The position numbers were made by a program, and so were the translations under genes. The notes beneath the pieces are model-generated. The model searched no databases. It was not told where the DNA came from and was given only the letters and a program-made list of their open reading frames with translations. This document shows positions 24,301 to 39,300 of a stretch of DNA of 64,000 nt, one piece after another; the first letter of the stretch is position 1, and the number at the start of each line of letters is the position of its first letter. This DNA comes from Mesaphorura yosii (taxonomy: Eukaryota > Arthropoda > Collembola > Poduromorpha > Tullbergiidae): assembly GCA_009869945.1 (NCBI GenBank), contig WIXG01000050.1, positions 124,001-188,000 of the forward strand, given 5' to 3'.

Positions 24301-27300
24301 TTTCTAAAGCAGCACCACCACTTCAAACGTGAATAACAGCACCAACAGAAAACTACTTCTCAGAATTTTGAATTAGCACAGTTTTGAACTTGTCTCCTTG
24401 TCGCTTGAAGTCAAATCCTCAAGCTATATTGACAGCGAAGTGCGAACTTACAAGGCTTAAAATTTTCACTCCATTAAAACAAGAGACAACAGCAATTGAC
24501 TTGACTTGATTTGACGAAGCCATCACATCACTCACTGCCCAGCCACTGACCACTTCTGTCCTGAATAATACGCGCATTAACTTGCTTTTAATTGGCCACT
24601 TCCGCTGCCTCGTCTTGTCTTGGCTCATGCATTTGGGAAACTCGCTTGTACTTGTAAAGCCTGTACCGCACCGTACCGTGGCTAATCTTGTACTGCTACT
24701 ACTCTGATCGTTTGTGTTTGTTTTCTTGTAGTAGGAAAATTCAATCATCTTTCTCAATTGTGCTTGCCAATGCCAATAATGATCTCTGCATTTACACGTT
24801 GAGTTGCAGTAACAGGTTAATTTACTTACTACAACCAGCGTTAGTCACAGCGTCATAGTCACAAGTCAGCCCTTTTCTTGTTCACCAAAATTGCAGTGCT
24901 AGACGTACATTTGCAAGTGCATCTCTCAACTGCCTCAACAATACAAAACATAGCACAGCTCACAGCTTCTAATCAACCTTTTCCCAAGCCAAGCCTTTTA
25001 GTTTGGTTAATAGAGCTTCAAGACAGAGATTCATCTCATCTCATCATTGCATTGTTATCTATCATCTTCTCATGCCATGTGTAAAGTGTAAGTCAAGCCA
25101 CAGCCTTTTTGTCCACATTATGGGCAATACAATAAGCTACGCACGTACTCCTCATTATGATCGCCTCCTTTTGTGATGCAGTGCACTGTGATGGTTTCTT
25201 GTCTCATTTGAGTTGCCCACTTAATTACGCTTTATGACTCTAAACAGTTAGCACTTTAACCTCTTCTTGCAGTTTTGCACTTGCTGGCTGCATTGTTTAC
25301 GTACAAAACTGCATTCTGAAACAATAAACGCCTTGTCGCTTCTCGCCAGTGCGTTTGAACGTACTCCGGGTGGTAACTCTAAAATGGATCTGGTCGTGAA
25401 GCGGTGAGGTTCGCTTTGAAATAATTACAGGTCAAGCTTATAGCTTACTTTAATTGCAGTTATGATTGGTTACATCAATACAACGGCGGGCAGTCTGTTA
25501 TTACCAGAAATGGAGGTGGTTAAACTTGTCAGAGAATCTCTTCGTGATTGATTACTCTTTTAATTAAATTCCGTTCACTAGATGGTAAATAATTACTACA
25601 AGTCAAGGCAGAGATTAGATCGAAGCCAACGACGGAGCAATGTCAATGCACATTTATGGCCTTGTGTTCGAGTTAATCAGTCAGCGTTAAGTGATTCAGG
25701 TTTATGTTTCAATTGGGAGATGATAGCAGTGAAATGGGAACAAGACGTGAGCTTCGATGTAGCTTGACAAGGTTACGCACGGCAAGGGTTTTAATAAACT
25801 TTCTCAAGTGACAATCAAATCAAGTTTCAAGTTCCTTATTTCACATGGCCAATTTCGCGTTTCGTCTGATTTAATAATTAAGATAAAGCGGATTCTAATC
25901 GGTTTTTCATGACCTGCACAAACAACAACAGACTGACAATTGGAAATCGAAAACACATAACTGAACTATTGACATATTGACAAAGTTCACTCTCACATTC
26001 AGAGCGCTAGGATGGTCAGTTCACCTTTTGATTGTTCAGACACGAAGTCATAATTTGTGAGGAATCAGAACGAAGAACGAGGAAGATTTTTCATTAAACA
26101 TGCTCTAAACAAGACTTCAAATCGAACACGAACACGAGTGTGTTTCATTGAAACCCTAATCATTGTTTGGCTTCATGGTCATAAATTATATCTCAATTTC
26201 TTGTGTTTGCTGTACGACAAAGTTTTTAATGTCCCATTAACTTGCCGGCGTGGCAGAGGCAGTAAAGTAAATTCGTGCTCATTGCAATGCACATGCACGC
26301 AAAGGCATGGCAAGATGCAATGGCGATGAATGGTTGACATTTCTTAAGACACGCGTGCATGCCGTCTTTAATTTCATGACTCGTTCACCAAAGTCAGTCA
26401 GTCAGTGCTGAAAATGTAAACATTTTACAGCTGTCAATGCGTACATGAGCGTGAACGGAACAAGTTTCCCAAAGCCCAGTTCCTGTCCTGCTTTGACTTC
26501 TGCTTCTTGGATGCTGATGCTACCGCTGCATGGCAAATTGGTTAAATACAAGTAACTCTATTTCACTGGCGCAATACACGTTTCCTCCTCAGCGTGTTTG
26601 GGTGAGTATTGCATTGCAACTGTAAACAGGCCGCTGAATGGTGGCCTTTGTGCCGAAAAATGCCATAAACCCTCACCGCATTGGTGCCATGCAGACTTTT
26701 GGCACAGATACAAAATGACAATGACCTCGTCACACGTCCTGCAAACACGTCTAATTCCAATCCGTTTTGTCTCCACAAACTTTGTAATAGCAATAAATCG
26801 ACGGTGATCATATTTTCGTAGTTCGTATTTACGAAACACAATAAGAACGACGTGAAGCCGTCAATATAATTGCAATCTTGTTTCCACATTTATTCCTGGA
26901 ACGGTAGATGCATCCACGCGGTCTAGGTTGCTTATGGAACTTCTACTTACCTCAGTCGAATCATGGAACTGCGAGGAGGATGACTGCGAGGAAGCGAAGA
27001 GCACTGGCGAAGAAGAGGCTGAGGATGATGAGGACGAAGTAGACAGACGAGTCATCTCTGAGCTCGAGTAAATACTGCAAATTAAACAGAGAGGAGAAAA
27101 TTAATTGCATGTTCACCAAAGAAGAGTTGAAAGACATGAAAGGAACGCTGTTGACTTTCAAGCAGTTTGGTGCTCGCACGTAGAAATCGTATCGATCGTA
27201 TCGTATTTATTTCCAGCACCAGTTTCATGCTTCAGTACAAACTCACGCTTTGTTTGGACTCGTCGCAGGCAAACTGCGAGCACACTTCATTAATCAAGAC

Positions 27301-30300
27301 CTTTTCGCTTCCTACTGATAAAATTATCAAGGCAGACCAATAATATAAATGGATTCGCCCGACTATTCAAATATCCTTGATTTAAGAAACAGATTCACAA
27401 ATCGATCTGCGGGTCTGCGAGTGCCGACTTGCCGTAGTCAAGCAGTCATCGCTCATGTCACGATGCTTCTTCCGTGCCTTAGAAATAGTAAATTAAGGCG
27501 AAGAAACGCAATAAATCATTTCGAGAGAAATTATCATAAAAAGTGACACCAAATAAACATTTTTGAAAAGATTCCAAGAACGAGGACTTGGAAAACTTGG
27601 AATGTAGTTAATCGATATATTTTTCATTATCAAGTTTATTTCAGAGTTCAGACGGATCAACTGGGATCCAACTCTATCCAAATCGTTCAAGAGGGTTAAG
27701 ACGTACTTGACACATTCGCGCGAACAATTTTGTCCCATGCCACAAATTCCTTTTGGGTTCGGCTTAGCATCGGCATTTGCAAGTTCTTTAGTGCTAAGCT
27801 ACTCTTACTCAGGGCTCAAGCCTTGAACTGACTTTGGATTGGCTCTGGCAAGCGCAAAATGGAACTCAACAACTCAAATAATTTTACAACCGGGCCAGAC
27901 ATCACAACAATAACTCGCCGGTGACATGATGACAGGAGGAAGAAAATAAATACCGCTCAGGCACACAATAGTCGACCGACAGCCTAGAAGTACGGAAATG
28001 AATCGAATCTCCAATGTTCAAGTTGGTGCTTTCGCTGCACACACGAAAACATGAACGTTACGTGAATGCGAGCGAGCGACGAATCTCGAATGGTGAATTG
28101 GATTATTTCGTCTCTATTTTGTAAATCCCTTTCAATTTCTTCCTTCTTCGTCTCTGTCTTGCGTTTTGCGTCTTGCAGTCTGCAAGTAGAAGCGCAAGTT
28201 CTTAGAACTACAAAGAAATTCTCAATAATCATTTCTCTCTGCTTCTTCCGCCGCGCCACTCGCGCTCGCACGGCCGAACACTGCACACTGCCATGCATTG
28301 CTCCTTAGTGCTACTTAATCCTATCTATTTCAAACTTACGAGAGGAAGAGGCAATAAAAACTGCCCATTCAAGAAGAAAAATACGGAGCTGAGAGAAATG
28401 TCATGGCTATTTGAACACTTTTATGGCACATGCAGAGAGCGGGCGCAAGAAACGAGAAAGCTTTATTAAAACGCGAAGTTTCCACTTGTATTTTCAAGTT
28501 TCCCATCGCTGGAACTTGAAATCATTATAATTGGGTTGAGCGTGGTCGTGGGACAATGGGAACTAAGACTAACGTCACAGAGAATTAGAGCCAGGCAGTC
28601 ATCATCTGTGCCTCCAGTAAATTAACGTCAATAAATCCATAATCATAAACCCGTCGCGTCGCGCTTCGTGTCTCGCGTCATTCTGCTGCTCTCTAGTTTT
28701 CTGGCTCTTGGTCAGTCGCCCGTCCCTCGAGACACTCAGCCTGATGAGCATTTTATGGCCATAAATATATTATAACATCACGCAGTCAGTCAATACCTTT
28801 CACCTTCACCCTCTTGACTCTGCTGGCTTTTCTCATGAGTATGACGACCCAAATGATTTGGTCTGCTCGGTCGTCTACTTGTACTTGCACGAAGTGTATC
28901 ATTCTTGTTATCAGTGAAAGATGAAGCACTTGGAGCAGAAGTCGAAGTCGAACCCGTAGAAGTGACGGGTTGAGTTGCCTGACCCTGTTGACCAGAAGAC
29001 GTAGGCGAAGGGGCTATGGCACTTGATCCCTGTTCGTTACTCATGTCGATTTCTGGTTGCCAGGTTTTGTTATTTATTACCAGTGCAGTGCAGGACCCAA
29101 ATGCAGCATTTTATTGTCTTACTAATTTATGAATATTATTGACAAATGAATGAATGCTACATGAGCAGAGCATGGAACATGTGTGCTGCTGCTGAGCGTA
29201 ATCTCAGTTTTCAATCTTCCATCAGTCCACTTCCATTTCTCCGTTCACATTCACATTTTCAACTCTACGCACCACGCACGCATTGTTGTTGTAACCAGGT
29301 CATTGTTTGTAGGATGACTAAGGAAAAATTCCCACCAACACATAGTCGATGTTCACTCTAATCAGGCTTTGCTTTCAGACTGTTGTGTTGTGCGTTGGTC
29401 CGTCTCCGTTGACAATGCGTGCACCTACACCGCCTATGCGACACGGAAACCTAACCATGAATCATGTGTCCATGTCCACTCTAATATAATTTAGGATGAC
29501 GCTGACATTCTGTTCTGTTCTGCTGTGCTGTATTATTTCAGGTGAATAGTGAACAATAATTTCTGAAACCACACACAGCGCTGAGCTGAGTTCTCGGAGA
29601 CACTTAATACAAATCTTGAGCACTAAACACTGCTAATACGCGTTAAAGGGTCCTTCGTCTTGTAAATAAACGTAATTGTTTAAGGATACCCTTATCAAAA
29701 CAGCAGTGCACTACAGTGCGGCCCAGCGACAATAGCACGTTGAAAATACAACAAAATAATTTACAACAATGTTTCCGTTTCCAGAACCCTGCAGGCAGGG
29801 ATCAAGCTCAAGTCAGAACTGAGAATAGAACCCTTTTGGTCTTGAAACTTCACTCTTCTTTTGGGTTTGACTCTGGGCTTGAAGAAAAGTTAGAAAATCA
29901 ACAGCATTTGAGTAAAATGGTCCGATCCAAATCTTGCCTGCCTTGCACGACAACACTCTCACTCGACTTGGTCTGACTTAAAAGTTTCTTGGTATCGCGT
30001 TCGCCTCGCCTTCTGAGTTCGAAGCTAGCCGATAAGCCAGACCATTAAAATTCGAAGATAGTCGTCTGAACAGGGCTACCCAGTCGCAGCCAGAAGACTG
30101 TGAACTTCTGCATCGGCCGCATTTATTGCGGGCAATAATTGTGTGGATGATAAGCGCATGTGATGCTTCACTTCACACACTTTTCCACAAAACTAACGCC
30201 AGCCAACACACAATTATGTTAATAATGTATGAGATCGCTTTCTGCCGTGCCTGCGCGAGAGCGTGAGACACAGACGAAGACTAGAAGTAGGAACGCTCTT

Positions 30301-33300
30301 GACGAGCGAGCAAGTCAAGATTTGACGAAGATCACTGCACTGCACGCATCACGCAGAAGGAAAGGCATCCAAATGCTATTTTTAATTTTTTTTGCTCCTT
30401 TAGAGGGGTTGATTTTCTTCGTACTCTTCGATCTCTTGAGCTTACGCTTGCCTGGCTTCCTTCTCAGACTCCATTTTATAGTCTTCTAAGGAAGTAGTAC
30501 CTCGGCTCGACTGTAAATTTTGCACTGCTCTGCACGGATAAAGACGACTGGAAAATAGTTCATTGAACAAACCAGACTTACTGTCTCTTCGTTGCAAAAA
30601 TTTGCTGGAAAATTTTAGCTGGCTTGGAATTCTACTCAAGGAAGAGTTGCGGAGGAGACAGACGACTACGGCAGCGGCTTCACGACACGAATACTTCACG
30701 GCCCACGGTCTCTGAAGCACTGGTGCGCTCGCACTCGCAGGAAGAAAGTTTCGGTGTGGGAGAGAAGCGATAGCAATGCGAAACGCGAAATACCCGATTC
30801 TGGAAAAGCCATGCAATAACATGTACCATTAAAAGAGAAGGAAAGGAGACCAAAGCCGACATGCGTGCGTACATGCACGAGATACGAGAGCCCGTTGCTT
30901 ACTGCTTTCCTTGCACGCACTGCTTGCATCTCGTTGCACAACGAGCTTTCGGGTTCCTCGGTGAAATTCGGCTACGGCGAGGAACCCAAATCAGTCAATA
31001 CCACTTCCATTACAAGTCTCTCGCCAGTCGTGCAAGTCTTTTCATTGCATTTCACCCACAATGTAAAATAACACTGCTTGTACGTACACCTTCGGTCTAC
31101 GAACTTGCATGGTCTTGTACAAAAATTTTACTTTCACATGTTCCCAAGAAGCAAAAGTCTTCAACCTACGCACAACACAGTGCACAACCCAAGCCAGTTC
31201 CCAACTTTCCTCAACTCCACTTGCCGTGCCGCCACTCCAGGAAAGTCCGAGCCAGCCAGGCCGCACGTTAACGTAATCGTAATGTGAAAGGAATACAAAG
31301 AAGTACACGGTTCTCATTCGTAGTAGTCAAGTTAAGAGAGAAATTCAACTTTCATACTGCTACTCCGACTCAAGAAGAGACCAAGACGAAAATTTCAAGT
31401 GGGGGAGAAAACTACGAGACGAGAAGGAAGAAAACAAAGGTGGAGTAAGCAGCACGCAGGATATTATGTGCTCTCATTTTATTAGTTCAAATATCTCGGA
31501 ATTTCGGACGCTAACCCTTCTCGTCCCACTCCTTACTGGCGGCACTTCGTGTTTGTACCTCGTAGCCATAATTCTATTCCATTTCATCATGATACCGTAT
31601 CGTAGTCGTATCTGGAAGCGAAACAGAAGCTAGGATATTATTATACCTCCTGCTTTCTTTCACGAGGTCTAAAATTGCAGCATCGAGTATAAACGAGTTG
31701 TACCAAATTTCATTTCGAGCAATAGTAGCAGCAGCATAAAAAACATGGTGAAGTGTAAACTTCTTCCAGGCCAGGCCATGAGTTTTCTATTTATTTATTG
31801 GATCATACCGTATACACACAACGTAATGAAATGCATTAACCGTACGCTTTCGCTCTCCTCGACGCGCTCTTCTGTATACTAACGAATCGACATGGGCTAA
31901 CTTTCTCTTCTTGGCTTTTGCTGTCTAGTCAAGTGTAAGTGAGAGAAAGCAGGTCTCCAACGCGAATAACTTTTGTTGTCCGTCCATTCTATGCGTTCCG
32001 CGTTCTTTGCATTATGCATGGTTTGTTTACAGTGTAGTACACCAGTTCGAGATACAAATGACCATTACTATTACGAAAACGACTATGATTCCTATTAGCA
32101 TTAGCCTGGTTTTGTAATCGGTCAAGCAACCCGAGTTGTGCGTGTTTTCTGTCAGCACGCGCTCACGTGTCCTGACATTGAGTGAAGCCAGCCAGCCAAT
32201 TCCCATACCCATTGCCCAGCGTGTCCGTCTCATGACAGTCATGACGTAAAATGGTCAACTGAACAACAACTCTTGAGCCTTTAAACTCCTCTCAATCTTT
32301 CACCGACCACGCACGAATCTGGAATGCCCTATTCAATGGACAGGAGTGTTCCAGTTTCTAGTTCTATTGCATTCAAGTTCAATTCAATGTCGGCCTCGTG
32401 ATAATGCTCGTGCTCGGATTCGAATGCATCATTGGCTTCTTTCTTTATGCTTACGCTTCTGCCTCTGCAGTCTGCAGTAAACAAATATTTATATGACGTG
32501 AACTATTTTTAGAATCGGCAGTCGGACTTGCTCTTTGATGATCTTCATCGTTATCCTTTGACGATTGTGGTTTGTCTATCTGACAATAGAATTTCATACT
32601 CCCATACTTATACGCTTTCCGCTCCCACTTGCACAAAGTTATGTGATTTGTTCTCTACTCCCACACTCGGGAGGCACCACGCTATTAGTGGCTATAAATA
32701 TGCTAATCTTCTTAACGGGAGAAAGATGAAATCCTCCATTTTTCAGCGTGCCCTGGATTTAAAATCGGATTCCAGCTACGCCGTCCCGTGTTTAAATTGG
32801 TCAGGGTCGTTTAGGCAGGTTCCATGAAAGCTAATACTAGAATTAAATTAGTTTTCCCCTGCCGTGAAACTATATCATTAAATTGATCGTTCTTCCTAGT
32901 ATCCTAGTGTTCTCAATTCCTAAAGACGATGCGTGCGAAATGAACATCGCCCACTGCTGCCATTACACTTTGACGTAAATAGACTTCCAGGGAAAATTTC
33001 TAGGATGGTACCCGGTTCCCGGTAATGAGAAGGTCAAACCTCGAAGTAGAAGGGGCAGAGTAATTACTTAATACCTACTCAATATCCATCAACACGACAT
33101 TGCGCCGAACCGAAAGCACTCCACCCAAGTACAGTGCATAATTAAAATACCAACCGTACTAGGAAAAGCTCTAGAATTACAAAATGTGTGACAAGGGTGC
33201 TAAAACTAATTAGCTAGTATGAGAACAACACACGTTTCTGCTATCATGTTCAAGAGGCACATTTCGTGAAAGCGCAGCGAAGAAATTTTCATTAAAATCT

Positions 33301-36300
33301 CGTTAGCATTAGCACAAGTTACGAGCGTCGAGAATAATGAATGAAAGCGCCATGTGCTGAGAATCCTATAAAGTTTTCCAGGTAAGGAAACCGCGTAATT
33401 TATTATTTGTTGTCTCATGGAATAATAGTTGCAAGATAATTCATCCCTGGGTGCCACAAAATGAATCTCCTTGTCCGGCGCCTGGTAGCTCTTACTCACC
33501 CGTAAATACGCCATGGCTATGCAAGTTATGATGGTTAAGGTTTCCGAGAAGTTGGAATGGTGGAAGTAGACTGACGTGCTTGGGTTGTAACTTGTAACTT
33601 GCAAAAACTCGCATTGCCAAGCTTCGTTCAAGAGCAGCGAACAAATTCACTTGCAGCTCGGTGATTCATCATGTTTACAATATTTGTACTAGAATCACGT
33701 TTTCTAGGTTCCAAATAAGGAAGTACTTTTCTCGAGCACACTCCATTGCAAGCATCAGTCATGATCGTGGCTGCAGGCCCGAAAATATTGACCGTGTAAA
33801 TGTTTCAGCGTATGCTTGTAGCATCTTTGAATGCAAATTCACGCATTCGCAACTCGCCAGAAGAAAGTACTCGTATGAGCCAAGTAAGAACTTCTCAGAA
33901 CAAATGGAAAAAGCACACAAAATTTCTTCGACGTGTGGTGCTTGTTTTAGAGTGAAGACTCTCCAGAGAGAAGACCAGAACAAATGCGCAAAAGGAACTT
34001 GGAAATGTTCACAACCTCAACGCAGATGGAATCCCGAGTCGAAGTAAACGCAAACTCACTCCATTCTCACGATTTTATTTTATTCCCATTTTCCATTCTT
34101 TTGAGACTGAGAGACTCGACACGAAACACTCTTTAATCTTTGCTTCGTTTCATCCTTTTCTTTGCATGTTAACGCAAAATCCTCGATTCAAGAAAGTAGC
34201 TTAGCGCATTCCATTTTAATGTAAACCCAAATAAAATATGTACTACGGAATGATTTCGTTTCGCCACACATGTAATGACAGTCATGACTACTTTTTCACT
34301 CTGCATTCGAGCATTCCAAAGCCTACATTCTTTCGCTACTTTTTGAATGCTTTCGTGTCCTGTCGTGTTGGTGTGTATAGCCTTAGAACGTAAATCACCA
34401 TCACATTGCATCATATCGCTTTCAAGACTGGACTCTGGGCACCGACTTTTGCTTACACGGCACGGGAAAGCACCATACTTTGATGATAGGCTGTAATTTG
34501 TGCGATTAGAATCTCTTTATTCGTCCACCGCACAAAGTGCCGGTCAGTCGGACCTCGCCGCTGCCTTGTACAGATCGAGAAAATCAAGATGAAGGTGCGA
34601 GAAGCACTGCATATATCCTTTTCGGGCTTCCGCACTGCATCCGCATCAGCATGGAGCATGAAGTTCACCTCCTTCTTGGGCCGCCAGAAATAATTTTTCC
34701 ACCACTTAAAAATTATGTTGACTCTTTATTTTGTATGGTGCACTGGCCTTGACTGTAAAACGATGACGAAGGAGCACGATACCCTCCTTTCATTTTCGAT
34801 TAACGTCTACATTTCTTCCACGTTACGGTTACGTTAATTCTTTCCAGATCAATTCTTCTAGAGCTCTATTTCTATTTCTGTACTCACTTGTACTGAGTCG
34901 TAAGCGCGATTCCGAAAAGGGGTCTCGCAGCACAGCACGAAGCCACGCCACAGATTCGACATTACGATTTCTATTGCGGCCTTCCTCTGCTTTGCCTGTA
35001 TTGTGTCAAATAATGAAATAATAATACGAATAGAAATAGAAATACCGGAGAGATGAAATGACAACAGAGAACGAAAACGAAGTTCACCAGGTGTACATTT
35101 TTACAGTTTTTTGCTGCTTTGTCGCTGTCGTTCCCTTTCCTGGGCAGGCAGGCAAAGATGAAATATTTAAAGCGAGAAATTCAATATCGCGACGAGGCCG
35201 AGGCGTGTAAATCCGAGCGAGATTCCCTCCCTGTACTACAAACTCATAGATCATGTAGAAAACGGCACGCTCGTACAAAAAATGCAGAATTTACGATTTA
35301 CGAGTTACGACGGGCTCGTGCTCATTAACCCAATAAAAGGAGTAAAATGACGTGCGCTGGAAAAGCACCGAAGCCATTATTTATTTACGCCCACCATGTC
35401 CGCCCGACTATATCCAACAGATCAATGATCAATCTTACTACGCGCGTCATCTCGTCTATCCCTTTCATTGTTATTCCTTCCTGCTGCACTTCACAAGGAG
35501 TAAACTGTGTTAGAGACTATTATGTGTTAGAATGCAAGGTGTCTTCTACATGCGCGAATTCCAATTCCATTTGAACAATGCTATTAGAAGGATTAAACCG
35601 GCTCAAAAAAGACAAGCTGAATTCAATCGATCAGTAGTGCATACGATTATGAACTGGCAGAAAAAGAAACCATGCATCTGCATTCTGCATTGTCAGCCTG
35701 TCTTTCTTGACCAGTCGACACAGCCGATTATTACACATCACTGGCCAGCCGCACACGTCGAGAAGCCTCATTTATAGTGTAGCGTACTCGATTAATTTCT
35801 TATTATCCGCAGGTGTCGAAGAGCAAGGAATGCAAGTTGTTCGTGATAAGCAGTTTGAATTGTAGCTTCGTAACAGGCAATAAAACTCAAATTAGAGATT
35901 TCGGTGAACTAGTTGCCAAGAAATTATTGTGCCAAGTATCACGAATTACGCCCACTTTGCCTACACTACTTTCGCTACGCTTTCTACTAAATGCACTTTA
36001 AGACTGAACATGCATTGGTCAGCTTGCGAGCACCGTCCTCGTAGGACCAACTATAACATGTCAATGCGATTATATGTTAAAAATATGATTTTATGTTTCG
36101 ACATTTCAGTAAACTAAATCGCAGGTAAAGATTTGAGTGTCTCGTATCAAAATTCAGCTGTGACATCAATTTTCGAGTGAGAACTCTTGTCTAAAACCCG
36201 GTAAGACAGTGGCTAGAATCTGAGAGTTTGTTCAGTGGGTCACGCTGACAGAGAGAAAGCACCGTCTTTGATTTACTGTGAGAAACACGATGATGCGAAG

Positions 36301-39300
36301 ACAGAAAAATTATTGATGAGCCCTCTTCCTTTTGCATTTCCCAAACAAACAGGTCGACACAACAAAATTCATTTCACCCATTTCTGCTTGACTCTACATA
36401 TCAGGTATCAGGAAATTCGAAGTCAGGCGTATCGCGTACTGGATTGGATTAGCATCGATTACCAATATCGAAGTTGACTTACTCTTCCAGGTTGAATGCT
36501 TTATGCGACGGTGAATGCACTTTAAGTATTGACGTCGCAGCCGTTGCGACACTCAACAACCCCAAGCTGACGTTGGTTGGAGAACGAGACCGATCCATCT
36601 TGTAATTAGGCACAGAATTGCGTCTGCGCTTGCGCCTGTAATTCTTGTCCTCAATTGAAAGTAGTTACATTCACATCAGTTCACCTAAAGTATAAATGAT
36701 GAACTTGACACTTCTTTCCTTCGCCGTACACGGCAGCCACAATTTTAATGAGTCCTTGTCTTGATTAAATATGAGACACGGCTTCCTTCTTAATTTTAAT
36801 CCATGGCCATGCTACAAGGACGACGGTGCGGTTGCACTGCACAGTGACTGCATTAGATCAGTCTTCACTTCTCGCTCAAGCCAGATCGGGTACGAGTTTG
36901 GAACTAAAATAAAATCATCCCAGTTGCTTAAATCCGTAATGACAGTCTTGCTTTCCTTTAGGCTGCACTGCTTGGTGAGAATTTTCGCCGTATTACGCAA
37001 TACAATCCATTTCTAGGTAACACGACGCGAACGTTAAAAGTAACAGCGCCACACCACAGCAGCAGTACAATTTTAATAGGCATAAATACAAAATTATTGG
37101 AACGGGAAGGACCACTGAACCATTTCAAATCACAACACAGACGCGATGCAATGTACTCTTGAGACTGCCAACAAATGGTCTTCTCATGGAAAAGTTTCCT
37201 TTCAGTTTAAAAAGGGAGATACGATGATTATTACGTACTGCTGTTCGTTTTTTGCTCTCGCAGTAGTGTAACCCATCTCATTTTATAAATAAACAGCTGA
37301 ATAGATGGATTGAATTGAGTTAAATGGGAGAAAGATCTTCGATAGCACCGCACCGTACTGCTACTGTTCAGTACAATGTTAAAATTTAAACATAGTAGCG
37401 GTCCATTTTTCTTCTTGTGGTTTTTATAAATAATATTTTTCAGTTCGAGTTAAGTTGATGGAGATGAAGAGCCGAGCCGGAGACGACCAGTACCGGCTTT
37501 TAGTTTTTTGTTGCGTTAAAATCCGTGTCCATTGCATTCTATTGCATCTTGCATCTGAGAGTTTTATGAAAAATTAGTTTATGTCTCGCACCACAACGAA
37601 AAACACGAGAACACGAAACACGATTGCTGTGATGTAATGATTTCCTTTTGGATGTCAGCGTATAAAAACTCACAGTCGCTTATTGCATTTGAAATCTGTC
37701 CTTTCTTGAGCATAAATACACACGCATATGTACAAACTACGTTTATTCTTCTGAAAAGAAAATAATTGAATCTCTCATCCTCTTCTCTTTTCTCTTGTGC
37801 ACTCGGTGAACTTGAATCCTCCTCTTCCTTTATACTCCTACAATTGCAAGCATTGCACAACAATTGCAGTACGGGAGAAGCTGTTTACTGTTCACTATTC
37901 ACTGCTGCTCGTGTTCATTCATTCATTCAGTTTTCCAGTAGCAGCAGCTTATAAGATTTCGTTCGTTCAAGCAGCTTTACTATTCATATTCATTATCTTA
38001 CGTGATCGGGATCACAATTCTCAATTCCCGCTCGAGTTTTTTTCGTAAGATTACACAATTTTGCTAAAAACTCTTTCGCCTGTCAATTTACAGAGTTCAA
38101 TTTACGGTTGAATAGAATCCCAAAGATTGAAGGTCGGCATTAATCACACAAAGATGCTTTCTTTCTTTGCTTCACGGCAAAACCGCCTTATACAAATACG
38201 CACTCAAAAATTCTGAATTCCAGCCCTTTCCATTGCCATAATTGAGGAAACATCTTTCAACACGATTCAATTGTTTTTATTTTTCTCGGGCTAGATAAAT
38301 AGCACTCAGAACATTAACCAGTTACAGTTCACCGCACAAGCTCCAAACACAAAGGCAGGTACTTACAGCGATGATAACCGACTCACATGCACAATGTCAC
38401 GAAAAGTCAGAAGACAATGGAGAATGAAGTTAGTCAAACAGTTGACTGGACTTTGATAACGGCAAGTTTTGAGTTTTGTTTTAAGTCCGTAACGTGGGAA
38501 AATGTGAAACTCATCACCTCGCCACTGCTGCTGCTGGCAAAGATGATCTCGTAATGAGAGCCACAATCGTAGTGATTAACTTTATCGACGGTGCGTTGAG
38601 TAGCGCGTTGCAGCCAGCGCAGCGTCCAAAAGAAAGTTGCACTGTGGACTGCGCACTGACAACAAAACTCTGACTGACTGCTGACTGGGTTCGTGCATTG
38701 CACTAGAACGAATAAATCCAATTTGCGCGAATGCTAAGCATATGGAATGGAATTTTATATGATTCTATATCGACTCTTAATTCTTTTGTTTTTTATGGCT
38801 AGGCTGAGAGCAATCGTACTCGTAGTAGTAATGGGTAATGTGAGTGTATGAATTCGCCGTCACGCCACGACCCAGACTCAAGCCCAAGTTTATACTCGTT
38901 AAATTCAAGTTTAGCTGTGCAATTTCTCATTTCACTTTTTTTTTCCTGCATCAAATCACATGACGCAGTGTAGAAACGAGTTACGGCGTACGTTCGAGTT
39001 ATGCGATATAATAATTTTATGTAATGCACGAAGATTAGGTTACGAGAGGCAGAGCTGAAGCTAAACTAATGGCACAGCAAGGTTTGAGTACACAAGGAGT
39101 TCATGGTGCCGATAGACACAAATGCAAGAACTTGTCCGATGGCATTTATGAATATTTTAAATTGCTCTCCAGGCCAGGCCGGTCAAACTCAAACTGTGCG
39201 CACATCAAGAATTAAACTTTAAGCGCTTAAACTGAGCTGAAACCCAACACCACTTTAAACTTAAACTCAAATTCTTTTCACCAAGCCATAAACCTCAAAT

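Noticed and set aside
27809-27902. ATG frame [14 protein letters not shown] before a GTAAGA donor
   Set aside because: Rechecking base by base, the frame hits TGA before the donor, so it cannot encode a first exon.
21449-30039. Exact 14-base repeat AGCCGATAAGCCAG at 21449 and 30026
   Set aside because: In 64 kb, several 14-base matches are expected by chance, and neither copy has other support.
30582-30822. 80-codon ATG frame ending at a strong GTAAGT donor
   Set aside because: It ends in phase 1, so it joins neither the Ser-rich exon nor the IQ exon. No other acceptor gene is evident.
33500-33631. Long minus-strand frame with GTGAGT donor (…MAYLR)
   Set aside because: Only the last five codons follow an ATG, and the phase is 0 in a region that needs phase 2.
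38363-38566. Open frame ending at a perfect donor in phase 2 (CT|GTAAGT)
   Set aside because: The frame contains no ATG. It could only be a non-coding first exon, for which there is no evidence.
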